Notes: generated from the sequence alone by a model not told the origin. DNA of 64,000 nucleotides from Rothia nasimurium (GCF_928392795.1 NZ_CAKMTJ010000004.1:158667-222666), one strand, 5' to 3'; positions 1 to 10,379 are shown, counted from the stretch's first letter. Made by a program: numbers and translations.

Positions 1-1835
1 AGCTCCGGAAAATCAGGCGCTGTGCGGGCGTTTCTGCAGAGGTCGATATAATCGTCATAGGAACTGACGCCCAACTGCTTCCAGACCTGTTTGCGGTGGG
101 TAAGGTCTGCCCGCAAGAACTTCATAGTGCGCATTAGCTGAGACGCGTCAAGGTCAGAGATGAGCGAAACACAATGGGGTAGAGACGCTAGAGGGCCTAA
201 ACCAGCACCACCTTTGAAATCTATGAGGACGAAGGAAAGACGCTGAGGCGGGTAGCTGAGGGCTGCAGACCATAGCAGGGAACGAAGAAGCTGGGACTTA
301 CCTGAACCTGTAGTCCCTGCACAGAGAAAATGCGGGCCATGATGCACAAGGCCGAGTTTTAGGTCATCGTTACTTTCACAGGCTAGCCCCGCATACAGAA
401 AGATCTCTTCTGCCCATAGATTCCCCGGCTGGTTACCCTCCGGCAGCTCAGGGAGAGCATAAGCAGGTAGTTGAGAAGTATTCGTTGCTGCAACGCTAAC
501 TCTCTGGAGAAGAGAGGATGTAGTGACTCTTCCCCAACTCGCCAGGAGAGCACAGTAACGCTCTTCGCTGATTCCGTCTAAAACGACGTCATGCCAGCTC
601 GTTGACTGAGAAAAGAGCTCTGCAGGCTCTTTATGAAGCCCTTTGTTGGCTAAGGGAAAGGGGAGAAGCTGTGGAGGTAAGGACGGCGGCAGATAGGAGC
701 ACACCAAAAAACCTGTTTCTAAACTACTGAGCTCTGCAAGAGACACCGTGCACACGTTTGCTGCTGCAAGAAGCGGGTCAATGAGACGCAAAAACCAAGT
801 AGCCTCCTGCTCCTGAACAAGAAGGTAGACCGGCTGATTCTGAGCCAAGAGCTGGCAGAGGGCTAAACGCTGGGTCGAAAGAGGAAGCCCAGAGACTAGG
901 GGCGCAAGTTCTTCTACGCTTATGACATAAGGGGCTCCCTGGACTTCAGGGAGGCTCCCTAGCTCACGTTGCTTGCCTCTAATTCGTACTGGCCGGGTGC
1001 CGCGTCCTATCACGATGCCTGTATCAGCATCAACCTGGTCAGCCCCGCGGTAGCGGGCTATAGCGTCCTCTTCCTCCCGAGCAAGCTGCGTTATCTGACG
1101 GCGCACAGAGGATCTTTCGCGCCCCTGAGAAAAAGCGTGAAGTCCCATTAAGAGTGAGGACCCACAGGCCATGAGAAGAACAAGCCACAGCTGGGTCAAC
1201 CAGGCAATCAGAAGGCCCACAATGAGAGGTAGAACCATCGTTGCTACCAGTAGCAGCTTGGACTTAGGGGCGGGAGCATCAATGTCTTGAACTACCGGGT
1301 CACGAAAGAGGGGAGCGCGGTACTCATACTGGTCAAGCACAAGGACGCTCCCACCCAGAATAAATTTTTCCCCTACCTCAAGTTTGCGGTGGGAGCCCTC
1401 ATCCGAGAAATACACACCGCTAGCCGTCACCTCTAGGAAGCCCTCAATCGGTGCAAGCGCTGGGTCGTCGATTGTGAGCAGGGAGGCCTGCCTACCAATT
1501 TCCCAGCTACCTCGAGACAGCGGAAACTGAGAATGAGAATCTGGCCCGTGCACCACACGTAAGGTAAACAGGGCCTTCTCATCTGGGAACGGGAGAACGG
1601 TTGCATGGGGTGCAAGGGGCAGCACCGTGAGCTGGGCACCACTAGTCCAGGGCGGCTGGCCGGGAGTAAGCTCCCTGATATCTTGCCCCTGAACACCCCA
1701 ACTGAAATTATCGCTACCCCACACATTAGAGAGTTCTCGGTGGATATCTACCCCAGTTGTGCCGGGTGAATAATCAAACTCCACTGTCCGGTAAGATCCC
1801 GCCGGTGGCTGCTGGACGCGCACTAAAAGCTTCAT
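1..1835 (-). CDS. FHA/FtsK-SpoIIIE ATPase, EssC/EccC-like, partial
   Basis: One open frame runs from an ATG at 1835 off the left edge, giving about 611 residues with the C-terminus missing. An FHA-like fold is plausible at residues 78-165 (a GRQAS stretch near 112). Two adjacent hydrophobic segments lie at about 185-226, followed by a charged linker. A perfect Walker A (GTTGSGKS) sits at 507-514 and the FtsK/EccC-type motif VLIDFKGGAG about 25 residues later. FHA, paired membrane helices and FtsK ATPase modules in this order match EssC, the motor of Firmicutes-type type VII secretion, more than the DNA translocase FtsK. It should sit in the membrane. Partner genes (WXG100, EccB/D) would lie outside the window, so the secretion role is inferred. 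Confidence 0.8.
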   Translation of the reverse strand, partial: MKLLVRVQQPPAGSYRTVEFDYSPGTTGVDIHRELSNVWGSDNFSWGVQGQDIRELTPGQPPWTSGAQLTVLPLAPHATVLPFPDEKALFTLRVVHGPDSHSQFPLSRGSWEIGRQASLLTIDDPALAPIEGFLEVTASGVYFSDEGSHRKLEVGEKFILGGSVLVLDQYEYRAPLFRDPVVQDIDAPAPKSKLLLVATMVLPLIVGLLIAWLTQLWLVLLMACGSSLLMGLHAFSQGRERSSVRRQITQLAREEEDAIARYRGADQVDADTGIVIGRGTRPVRIRGKQRELGSLPEVQGAPYVISVEELAPLVSGLPLSTQRLALCQLLAQNQPVYLLVQEQEATWFLRLIDPLLAAANVCTVSLAELSSLETGFLVCSYLPPSLPPQLLPFPLANKGLHKEPAELFSQSTSWHDVVLDGISEERYCALLASWGRVTTSSLLQRVSVAATNTSQLPAYALPELPEGNQPGNLWAEEIFLYAGLACESNDDLKLGLVHHGPHFLCAGTTGSGKSQLLRSLLWSAALSYPPQRLSFVLIDFKGGAGLGPLASLPHCVSLISDLDASQLMRTMKFLRADLTHRKQVWKQLGVSSYDDYIDLCRNARTAPDFPE

Positions 1836-2161
1836 AAAGCTACCTAAGTTCTGGAGACCTGCCATTGCAAGGGCACAAAACGGAAAAACAAACTCTCACC
1901 ATTGTTTTTCTGTCTTTCCGCGAAAAAAGTTGAGGTTCCTCTGCACACAGCACTAGCACAGGGGAAGACCGGGGAATAATCACACGATCTTTACAGCCTG
2001 TTAGCGGGTAGTAGCCGACTATATCCGGTACTTTTGTTATTAACTGTGTTTACCTTGCGCGCAAGGAACACGCCGAAGTTAAGCTTCTACGCTGTAGTAG
2101 CAGAGCACGGTTGCCAGACTCCCCACGATAGCTGTGCAACCCCTAACAAGGAGTAAGTTAA
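1836..2161. other. Divergent intergenic region, ATPase gene / glf
   Basis: This 326-base gap separates divergent genes and should hold both promoters. It contains a 9-bp inverted repeat, GAAAAACAA at 1883-1891 and TTGTTTTTC at 1902-1910, close to the start of the ATPase gene, and a perfect 14-bp palindrome at 2053-2066 about 95 bases before glf. The glf ribosome binding site AAGGAG is at 2148-2153. No clear -35/-10 pair was recognised and no small gene is evident. Confidence 0.6.
2053..2066. promoter_or_regulatory. Perfect 14-bp palindrome upstream of glf
   Basis: CCTTGCGCGCAAGG is its own reverse complement. Its position 95 bases upstream of the glf start fits an operator for a dimeric regulator, but no regulator is known for it. 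The functional reading is inference. Confidence 0.4.
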
Positions 2162-3349
<1,188 letters not shown>

Positions 3350-3352
3350 AGA

Positions 3353-5371
3353 ATGAGCGTGAAAAATATGACTGATATGAAAACACTTCAGCGGGTAATC
3401 CTCCCCGAAGCAGTCCAAACCGACGTCATACCTCTGTACATCGACAGCGGTAGCGCAACCGGCGTGCAACTTCCCACTCGTCTGGATGGAGACGCGGCCA
3501 AAACCATCGAGAAGGCGGCCGCCCAGCAGGAGCTAAAAAACGAAAACGCAGCAGGACCTGTAGCTACCACTTCTGATGTTCTAGGTCGTCGTTCAACCCA
3601 CCTAGCAGCAGGTAAAACTGTTTCATTTGGAACCTACTTCAATGCTTTCCCCGCTTCGTACTGGAGACGGTGGACTGATTTGAAATCAGTGACCCTGAGA
3701 ATCACCACTGAAGGTGCGGGCATGGTCGTGGTTTATAAATCGAATGCCCGTGGCGTAATTCAACGTGTTGATGCCAAAGTACTTGAAGGCGCAGAAACAG
3801 TAACTTTCGACCTGACGCTAGCTCCTTTTGGAGATGGCGGCTGGTACTGGTTTGACCTTACTGCTACCAAGAGCGACCTCACCCTGGTTGAAGCGGACTG
3901 GCTTGGTGATATTCAGCCACGCCTGGGAGAGGCTGGCGGTAAAGCTACTGTACAGATTACAACTATGAATAAGGTACAGTACTGCATCGACAACATTCGT
4001 TCTCTGGGCAATAACCTTGATGCTCTCGAGACTGTTAAAGAGATTCTGATTGTTGACCAAGGTACCGAGAAGGTGCAGGACCACCCGGACTTTGAAGAAG
4101 TAGTTGCTCCTCTTGCGGGTAAGTTCCGCATCATTAATCAGGCAAACTTGGGCGGTTCTGGTGGCTTCGCTCGCGGCATGTTTGAGTCAGTAAACAATGG
4201 TTCAGATTACGTCATGCTGCTGGACGACGACGTCGTCGTTGAACCCGAGTCGATTCTGCGTCTCATCACTTTTGCTGATTACTGTAAGAACCCCACTATC
4301 GTCGGTGGTCATATGTTTGATATGTACGACCGTTCGGTTCTGCACGCCTTCGGCGAAGTTGTAAACCCCTGGCGTACCTTTTACGATAAACCGCACGAAG
4401 ACATGTCGCTTGGTCACGACCTCGGTAGAAATAACCTGCGTAGCACCCACTGGATGCACCGTCGAGTAGACGTTGACTATAACGGCTGGTGGATGTGCCT
4501 TATCCCGACCGAAGTTATCAATAAGATTGGGCTATCCCTTCCCCTGTTCCTGAAGTGGGATGACGCTGAGTACGGTCTTCGCGCTAAGGAAGCAGGAATC
4601 GCGACTGTATCGTTCCCAGGCGCAGCTTTGTGGCACGTATCGTGGCAGGATAAGGACGACTCCGTCGGCTGGCAGGCTTACTTCCACGAACGTAATCGAC
4701 TCATCACGGCTTTAATTCATTCTCCCTTTGAAAAGGGCGGATCAGTTTTACGCGAGTCGCTCTTCTTAGATGTTAAGCATGCTCTCTCCATGCAGTACTA
4801 CACCGAAGAAGGCCGTCTCATGGCTATCGAGGACCTGCTGTCTGGCCCTACGCACCTGCACCCTTCGCTCAGTGAGCGCTTACCCATAATCCGCGGTAAG
4901 GTGAAGGATTTCAAGGACGCCCAGCTCAAGTCGAACCTCGATGACTACCCGCAGCCTAAGACAACTAAACCTCCGTTCAAGGGGCGCCGTAACTTTAGTT
5001 CGCCTGGCTACCAGAAACTGATTCCTTGGACTATTTCTACCGTGGGACGTCAGCTCTTTAAGCCTGTTGATGATCTGGCAAAAACAAATCCTCAGATTCA
5101 GCTGAACTACTCAGAAAATCGTTGGTGGACTGTTTCCAAGTTCGATTCGCTTCTTGTCACTAACGCAGAAGGCACCGGTGTCTTCTGGTATCAGCGTGAT
5201 CCCAAAAAGCTGCGCGAAAATTTGGCTCGTGCTTCAAAACTGCATGCACAGCTCTTTAAAAACTGGGCTGATTTGCGAAACCAGTACCGCTCTGCTGCTG
5301 CTGAAGTAGCATCCTATGATGCCTGGGCTAAAACCTTCCAGAAGCATACGGAGTCTGAGCTGACCCGATGA
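3353..5371 (+). CDS. Galactofuranosyltransferase, GlfT2-like
   Basis: A glycosyltransferase family 2 enzyme that should polymerise galactofuranose from UDP-Galf on a lipid-linked acceptor at the inner face of the membrane. The 672-residue protein resembles mycobacterial GlfT2 (about 640): an N-terminal beta-rich domain of about 190 residues, a GT-A domain with the metal-binding DDD at residues 291-293, WDD at 402-404 and a catalytic-site WHVSW near 426, then a helical C-terminal part. It starts 3 bases after glf and its stop overlaps the next ATG (ATGA). GlfT2-type is favoured over GlfT1 on size and architecture; exact linkage specificity cannot be read. Confidence 0.85.
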   Translation: MSVKNMTDMKTLQRVILPEAVQTDVIPLYIDSGSATGVQLPTRLDGDAAKTIEKAAAQQELKNENAAGPVATTSDVLGRRSTHLAAGKTVSFGTYFNAFPASYWRRWTDLKSVTLRITTEGAGMVVVYKSNARGVIQRVDAKVLEGAETVTFDLTLAPFGDGGWYWFDLTATKSDLTLVEADWLGDIQPRLGEAGGKATVQITTMNKVQYCIDNIRSLGNNLDALETVKEILIVDQGTEKVQDHPDFEEVVAPLAGKFRIINQANLGGSGGFARGMFESVNNGSDYVMLLDDDVVVEPESILRLITFADYCKNPTIVGGHMFDMYDRSVLHAFGEVVNPWRTFYDKPHEDMSLGHDLGRNNLRSTHWMHRRVDVDYNGWWMCLIPTEVINKIGLSLPLFLKWDDAEYGLRAKEAGIATVSFPGAALWHVSWQDKDDSVGWQAYFHERNRLITALIHSPFEKGGSVLRESLFLDVKHALSMQYYTEEGRLMAIEDLLSGPTHLHPSLSERLPIIRGKVKDFKDAQLKSNLDDYPQPKTTKPPFKGRRNFSSPGYQKLIPWTISTVGRQLFKPVDDLAKTNPQIQLNYSENRWWTVSKFDSLLVTNAEGTGVFWYQRDPKKLRENLARASKLHAQLFKNWADLRNQYRSAAAEVASYDAWAKTFQKHTESELTR

Positions 5372-6249
5372 ATAAACAAGTAACTCACCCTCTTTCCCCT
5401 CCTGGTCGCGGTAGGGGGCTCCGTGATGTCTTTCAAAATCGTTACCTTCTAAGGCTACTTGTCGATAAAGAAATTCAGGTTCGCTACCGCGGATCTGTCT
5501 TGGGTATCCTCTGGTCGTACATCAAGCCGGGGGTACAGTTTGGCGTCTTCTATATTGCGATGGGATTATTCCTAGGCCTTGAAAGAGGCATGCAGAACTA
5601 CGCTATCTATCTGTTCTCTGGAATGATCGTTATTAACTTCTTCTCTGAAGGGTTCAGTAACGGTGCCAAGGCAATGGTCGTGAATGGGGCACTTATTAAG
5701 AAGATTTATCTTCCGAGAGAACTCTTTTCAGTCTCTACGATCTGGGTAGCTTTAATTCACTTTGTGCCCCAGATTGTGGTGCTGCTGATAGCTTGTTTTT
5801 TTGCTGGGTGGAGTCCTGATCTGAAGCAATTAGGTGCTGCGGTTGTTGCCATGATGATCATTATGGTTTTCTCAGCAGGACTAGGCCTCATTTTCGGCGT
5901 AGCCAATGTGTTCTTCCGGGACTCGGAAAACATTGTGGATATGCTCTTGATGGTTGCCACATGGTTCTCACCCGTGCTGTATTCGTGGACTATGGTGCGA
6001 GATACTCTGTACTCGTGGGTTATCACTGTTTATCTGATGAACCCTCTTACCGTTGCTGTTGAGCTCTTCCACTATGCTTTCTGGATGCCTACCCTGTCTG
6101 AAGAGGCTTTGGCTCTACCTACCTCGCAGATTCCTCCGCATCTTCTTACCCTGTGGGTACCTGTTGCCCTGGGTGTTTCTCTCGTGACCCTGTTCCTCGG
6201 TGACTTACTCTTCCGTAAGCTAGAGGGCAATTTCGCCCAGGAGCTCTGA
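5368..6249 (+). CDS. ABC-2 polysaccharide exporter permease, Wzm-like
   Basis: Membrane subunit of an ABC transporter that moves a lipid-linked glycan across the cytoplasmic membrane, like Rv3783 in the mycobacterial galactan pathway. The 293-residue protein has the ABC-2 entry motif (KEIQVRYRGSVLGILWSYIKP, positions about 31-51) and about six membrane segments. Its start overlaps the transferase stop by four bases. The first 17 residues are proline, glycine and arginine rich and look unlike homologues, so a somewhat later effective start is possible. The pairing with the ATPase five bases downstream and with glf and glfT2-like genes supports galactan export. Confidence 0.87.
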   Translation: MNKQVTHPLSPPGRGRGLRDVFQNRYLLRLLVDKEIQVRYRGSVLGILWSYIKPGVQFGVFYIAMGLFLGLERGMQNYAIYLFSGMIVINFFSEGFSNGAKAMVVNGALIKKIYLPRELFSVSTIWVALIHFVPQIVVLLIACFFAGWSPDLKQLGAAVVAMMIIMVFSAGLGLIFGVANVFFRDSENIVDMLLMVATWFSPVLYSWTMVRDTLYSWVITVYLMNPLTVAVELFHYAFWMPTLSEEALALPTSQIPPHLLTLWVPVALGVSLVTLFLGDLLFRKLEGNFAQEL

Positions 6250-6254
6250 TTTAC

Positions 6255-7031
6255 GTGGATATCAAGAAGTTTGATTTACCACCCGTGGCAGATAATGCTC
6301 CTGTGGTTATCAAGGTTGAGTCTCTAGTGAAGCGCTTTGTGCTGCGCCATACTCGGTCGATGAAGGAGGCCTTTGTCTGGCTGATGAAGGGCCGTAAGGG
6401 AGATCTGAACGAGAAGTTCAATGCTCTTAACGGGGTTTCCCTGGACATCCGCGAAGGCGAGCGCGTTGCCCTGCTGGGGTATAACGGCTCAGGCAAGTCC
6501 ACCCTGCTGAAGCTGATTTCGGGTGTGATGCACCCGGATGAAGGTAAGGTGCTGACCGGCGGACGCATCGCGGGGCTCATTGAGGTTGGAGCAGGCTTTC
6601 ACCCCGATTTGACCGGGCGTGACAATGTGTACCTGAACGCTGCCATCCTTGGGATGAGTAAGGAACAGATTGAAGCAAAGTTTGATGAAATTGTTGAATT
6701 CTCCGAAATCGGCAACTTTATCGATACCGAGGTTAAGTTCTATTCGTCGGGTATGTACCTACGACTGGCTTTTGCCGTGGCTGTGCACACCGACCCGGAG
6801 ATCTTCTTGGTGGATGAAATTCTGGCTGTGGGTGATGAGCCCTTCCAGAAGAAATGCATTGCTAAGATTCGAGATCTGAGCGCTGAAGGGAAAACCCTGG
6901 TTGTGGTTAGCCATGACCTTGATTTAGTGGCGAAGATTTGTGAACGCGGAGTGGTCCTGGACCATGGTTCTAAGCAGTTCGATGGTCCTATCGACGAAGC
7001 GATTGAATTCATGAGGGCAAAATCCCACTAG
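6255..7031 (+). CDS. ABC exporter ATPase, Wzt-like
   Basis: Nucleotide-binding subunit for the Wzm-like permease just upstream. The 258-residue protein has Walker A (GYNGSGKST, about residues 76-84), the polysaccharide-exporter form of the signature motif (YSSGMYLRLAFA) and Walker B (IFLVDEILAVGDE). It lacks the long C-terminal carbohydrate-binding domain of O-antigen Wzt proteins and therefore resembles the short TagH/Rv3781 type. The GTG at 6255 follows AGGAG at 6239-6243. It is the last gene before a strong terminator. Confidence 0.9.
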   Translation: MDIKKFDLPPVADNAPVVIKVESLVKRFVLRHTRSMKEAFVWLMKGRKGDLNEKFNALNGVSLDIREGERVALLGYNGSGKSTLLKLISGVMHPDEGKVLTGGRIAGLIEVGAGFHPDLTGRDNVYLNAAILGMSKEQIEAKFDEIVEFSEIGNFIDTEVKFYSSGMYLRLAFAVAVHTDPEIFLVDEILAVGDEPFQKKCIAKIRDLSAEGKTLVVVSHDLDLVAKICERGVVLDHGSKQFDGPIDEAIEFMRAKSH

Positions 7032-7045
7032 GGGAGCCTTCCCCA

Positions 7046-7081
7046 AAAATACCCACAAGCTAGATAGCTTGTGGGTATTTT
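7046..7081 (+). terminator. Rho-independent terminator of the galactan operon
   Basis: A perfect 16-bp stem (7046-7061 with 7066-7081) encloses a four-base loop and ends in a run of T, 15 bases after the Wzt stop codon. Confidence 0.92.
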
Positions 7082-7347
7082 TGTGCGTTGTTACTAGTCA
7101 GTAACTAGTTGTGTGTCAAAACATTACGATTTTGAGGGGGTGAACTGAAGGTCTGTGGATAAAAAGTTGACCTCGGGGTATAAGACCTTGTCAGGCAGGG
7201 GTTTGTGTGAAAGAGATGGGTGGGGTGACGGTGATTGTGCCTGGGTTATCCACAGGATGCGTTGAGTATGGTTGATTGTTTTGCCTAATCATCTGTATCT
7301 TGTTTGGTAATTCAACGACCAGTCGCAACGGAGCGTAAGGGGGACAG
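7082..7347. promoter_or_regulatory. Tad operon upstream region with two facing DnaA boxes
   Basis: The gene-free stretch before tadA runs on from the terminator (316 bases from Wzt to tadA). It has CTGTGGATAA at 7153-7162 and its exact inverse TTATCCACAG at 7246-7255, each containing the 9-bp DnaA box TTATCCACA. ACTAGT is repeated at both ends of a short inverted repeat near 7092-7108. The tadA ribosome binding site (AAGGGGG) is at about 7338-7344. No confident -35/-10 pair was seen. Binding by DnaA is inferred from the consensus. Confidence 0.6.
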
Positions 7348-8592
7348 ATGCCTGAGATGCAAGCGGAGGCTTTAATTGAGGCGGACGTTCGTGATTTGAT
7401 TCGCCGAAGCAGTATTGACCCGCTCGTACAGCAGGGGGAAGCCAAAGAACTGATTCAGCAGGCAATCGCGGACTATGAACGTCAGATGCTGCGTGGAGCC
7501 GTTCCACGGCTTGAGAATGCTGATGCCCTGATCAGCTCTCTATTCGATAAGGTGTGCGGTTTCGGTGAGATTCAGCAGTATCTGGATGATAGCTCTGTTG
7601 AAGAAATCTGGATCAATGCGCCGGACGAGATTTTTGTGGCTCGCGCTGGGGAATCTGAACTAACCGGGTTGACCCTCAGCGAAGAACAAATTCGTGCTCT
7701 GGTAGAGCGTATGCTCAAGACTTCGGGGCGGCGCCTTGATTTGAGTACGCCTTTTGTCGATAGTTCCTTGCCTGATGGTTCTAGGCTTCACGTCGCTATA
7801 CCGGATGTTACCCGCCGTCACTGGGCTATCAATATCCGCAAGTTTATCGCTAGAGCTACTAGGCTCAGTGACCTGGTGAAGCTAGGTTCCCTGAGTGCGG
7901 ATGCTGCAAAGTTTTTAGATGCAGCCGTGGCCAGCGGGTTAAATTGCCTGGTCTCTGGTGCTACTCAGGCTGGCAAAACAACTATGTTGAACTGTCTATC
8001 GGCATCGATCGGGATGAGAGAACGCGTTATCACCTGCGAGGAGATCTTTGAGTTGAAAATTCCGCTTCGTGATGTAGTGAATTTGCAGTGTCGTCAGCCG
8101 AACCTAGAGGGCCACGGCGAGATTCCCCTTCGACGTTTGGTGAAAGAAGCCTTACGAATGCGCCCGGACCGTTTAATCATCGGTGAGGTACGTGAGGCTG
8201 AATCCCTCGATATGCTCATTGCGCTCAATTCCGGGCTCCCGGGGCTCTGCACTATCCACGCTAACTCTGCCCGCGATGCAGTTACTAAGATGTGTACCCT
8301 TCCCCTCTTGGCGGGCGATAACATTTCAAGTTCGTTTGTTGTTCCCACGGTAGCTTCTTGCTTTGACCTGGTAGTTCACTGTGATCGTAATCTGCGCGGT
8401 AAACGGCAGGTGCGAGAAATCCTCGCTGTCGGCAACCGAGTCGAAAACGGGGTGATTGAAACCAGTACCCTATTTAGGCGAGAGGGAGACCAACTAGTAT
8501 GTGTGGCCTCAGAAGTGCCATCACCCGAGAAATTCATTCGCGCTGGCTTCGCCCCCGAGACCCTTCTCAACTGTGATGGGGCGCTGGCATGA
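7348..8592 (+). CDS. tadA: Tad/Flp pilus secretion ATPase, TadA/CpaF
   Basis: Cytoplasmic hexameric ATPase that powers assembly of Flp (type IVc) pili. The 414-residue protein has an N-terminal domain to about residue 170, then Walker A (GATQAGKTT from about 204), Walker B (RLIIGEVREAE) and the histidine box (CTIHANS). The ATG at 7348 follows AAGGGGG. It heads an operon in which the next two genes overlap by ATGA. The usual actinobacterial upstream partner, the ssd/CpaE-like gene, is absent here; an unlinked copy is possible. Confidence 0.9.
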   Translation: MPEMQAEALIEADVRDLIRRSSIDPLVQQGEAKELIQQAIADYERQMLRGAVPRLENADALISSLFDKVCGFGEIQQYLDDSSVEEIWINAPDEIFVARAGESELTGLTLSEEQIRALVERMLKTSGRRLDLSTPFVDSSLPDGSRLHVAIPDVTRRHWAINIRKFIARATRLSDLVKLGSLSADAAKFLDAAVASGLNCLVSGATQAGKTTMLNCLSASIGMRERVITCEEIFELKIPLRDVVNLQCRQPNLEGHGEIPLRRLVKEALRMRPDRLIIGEVREAESLDMLIALNSGLPGLCTIHANSARDAVTKMCTLPLLAGDNISSSFVVPTVASCFDLVVHCDRNLRGKRQVREILAVGNRVENGVIETSTLFRREGDQLVCVASEVPSPEKFIRAGFAPETLLNCDGALA

Positions 8593-9443
8593 GTGCTTTA
8601 TTCGGGCTGATGTTCGGTATTGGTGCCCTCTTAATCTATATATCCTTTTGGGAGCTCCCCGCCAGGGAGAAAAAAGAACGAAAGGTTCCGGCGATACAAC
8701 AGTTGCTGCGCCAGGCAGACCTAGAAAAGTTCACGGTATCTATGTTTTATATGGTTTCCGCTGTAGCTGCTCTTGTTGCAATGGTGCTGACCTTCGCGTT
8801 GACCTCACTCGTTCCTCTGGCTGTACTCGCTGCGGGTGTTGGGTTCTTTGGCCCCCGCCTGGTGGTCAAACACCGGGCTACTCAGCGGCAGGCTCAGCTG
8901 CGGGATTTATGGCCCGATGCGGTGGACCACCTGCGGTCAGCAATCCGTGCAGGGTTGTCGCTTCCGGACGCCCTCATGCAGCTTCAGTACCGGGGGCCTG
9001 AGCCCCTGCGTCCGGCTTTTTCTAGCTTTGCTTCAGATTACCGTGCTAGCGGTGAGTTCCTTCCAGCCCTCAACCGTCTCAAGGACCGTTTGAGCGACCC
9101 CACCGCTGACAACATCATTGAAGCTCTCAAAGTCACTCGTGAGGTAGGCGGAACTGATTTAGGTCGCCTGTTGGGCACATTAAGTACTTTCTTGCGTGAA
9201 AACAGCAGAACGCGATCTGAACTTGAGGCTAGACAGTCATGGACGGTCAATGCCGCCCGTCTTGCCTGTGTTGCCCCCTGGGTGGTCTTGGGCCTTATGG
9301 CTACCCAGCCGAGCACTATCAGAATTTACAACAGCTTTGCAGGTTTTGTGGTGCTCGCAAGCGGCCTAGCTCTGACCGTTATTGCATACAGGCTGATGAT
9401 GCGTATCGGGGTCCTACCAGAAGAGAAGAGGGTACTGGCATGA
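8589..9443 (+). CDS. tadB: Tad pilus inner membrane platform protein TadB
   Basis: One of two T2SS-F domain membrane proteins that form the assembly platform on which TadA acts. The 284-residue protein has N-terminal hydrophobic segments (about 1-20 and 55-90), a cytoplasmic T2SS-F domain (about 110-235, with the RSAIRAGLSLPDAL and REVGGTDLGRLL stretches) and two C-terminal membrane segments. The ATG at 8589 overlaps the tadA stop, and tadC starts in the same way at its end, so the three are translationally coupled. Confidence 0.87.
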   Translation: MSALFGLMFGIGALLIYISFWELPAREKKERKVPAIQQLLRQADLEKFTVSMFYMVSAVAALVAMVLTFALTSLVPLAVLAAGVGFFGPRLVVKHRATQRQAQLRDLWPDAVDHLRSAIRAGLSLPDALMQLQYRGPEPLRPAFSSFASDYRASGEFLPALNRLKDRLSDPTADNIIEALKVTREVGGTDLGRLLGTLSTFLRENSRTRSELEARQSWTVNAARLACVAPWVVLGLMATQPSTIRIYNSFAGFVVLASGLALTVIAYRLMMRIGVLPEEKRVLA

Positions 9444-10375
9444 ACTTTTCCCTTCTCCTCGGCCTTTTCCTAGCGGCAGGAATCTGGCTGGTGCTTTCGA
9501 GTATCTGGACCCAGCGCCGCGAGAGCTTTGCTGACCGTATAGCGCCCCAGCTTCGTGCCGCGGAGCTGAAGAAGAACCGCCCAGATACGCCGTATAGCAC
9601 GCTGCCTGAGGGGGTGTACGGCGCAAGTGCGGCCCTTCTCGCCCCCTGGGTCGAAAAAGTTTACCGTGGGTTGGGTAGGTCTAGCTTTGATACGGTATCA
9701 CTTGAAAAACGCCTTACCCAGTTAGGCGGGCATCTGACGGTTGTTGAGTATCGGGTACAACAGGTTTTGTGGAGTCTCGTGGCTACAGCGTCCTGTATCT
9801 GTCTGGTAGCTGTGGGACTTGCCCAGGGAAAAGTAAACCTTGTGCCCGGAATCCTCCTGATTGTATTAGGCGCCTGTGCCGGGTTCCTTGCTCGTGACTA
9901 TTGGCTGTCTCAGCAGATTGCAAAACGAGAGAAAGCCATGCTGGCTGAATTTCCTGCCCTGGCAGAGCTCATGGCCCTGTCCGTTACTGCGGGCGAATCA
10001 GCCATCGGTTCGCTTGAACGAGTAGTGCGTAGCTCGCAGGGCGAGCTTTCTCGTGAATTTCAGACCATCCTTGCGATGACGCGCTCCGGCGAATCGCTGG
10101 TCTTTGCGTTGCAAAGCTTCTCACAACGGACGTCGGTGGCAGCCCTATCTCGTTTTGTAGACGGTCTGGTTGTAGCTATCGAGCGCGGCACACCTCTGGC
10201 AGATGTTCTGCGAGCCCAGGCACAAGATGTGCGTGACAACGCCAAACGAGAACTGATGGAGACGGCCGGAAAGAAAGAAATCGGAATGATGGCCCCCGTC
10301 GTCTTTCTGATTCTTCCCCTTACCGTACTTTTTGCGATGTTCCCAGGTCTTTCTCTTCTAAACCTCAATTTTTAA
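9440..10375 (+). CDS. tadC: Tad pilus inner membrane platform protein TadC
   Basis: Second T2SS-F platform protein, expected to pair with TadB. The ATG at 9440 overlaps the tadB stop (ATGA) and gives 311 residues beginning with a membrane segment, MNFSLLLGLFLAAGIWLV. An upstream in-frame start at 9239 lies within tadB and is unlikely. A T2SS-F domain spans about 165-285, with the stretch LMALSVTAGESAIGSLERVV, and the C-terminus is a membrane helix. Confidence 0.87.
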   Translation: MNFSLLLGLFLAAGIWLVLSSIWTQRRESFADRIAPQLRAAELKKNRPDTPYSTLPEGVYGASAALLAPWVEKVYRGLGRSSFDTVSLEKRLTQLGGHLTVVEYRVQQVLWSLVATASCICLVAVGLAQGKVNLVPGILLIVLGACAGFLARDYWLSQQIAKREKAMLAEFPALAELMALSVTAGESAIGSLERVVRSSQGELSREFQTILAMTRSGESLVFALQSFSQRTSVAALSRFVDGLVVAIERGTPLADVLRAQAQDVRDNAKRELMETAGKKEIGMMAPVVFLILPLTVLFAMFPGLSLLNLNF

Positions 10376-10379
10376 TCCC

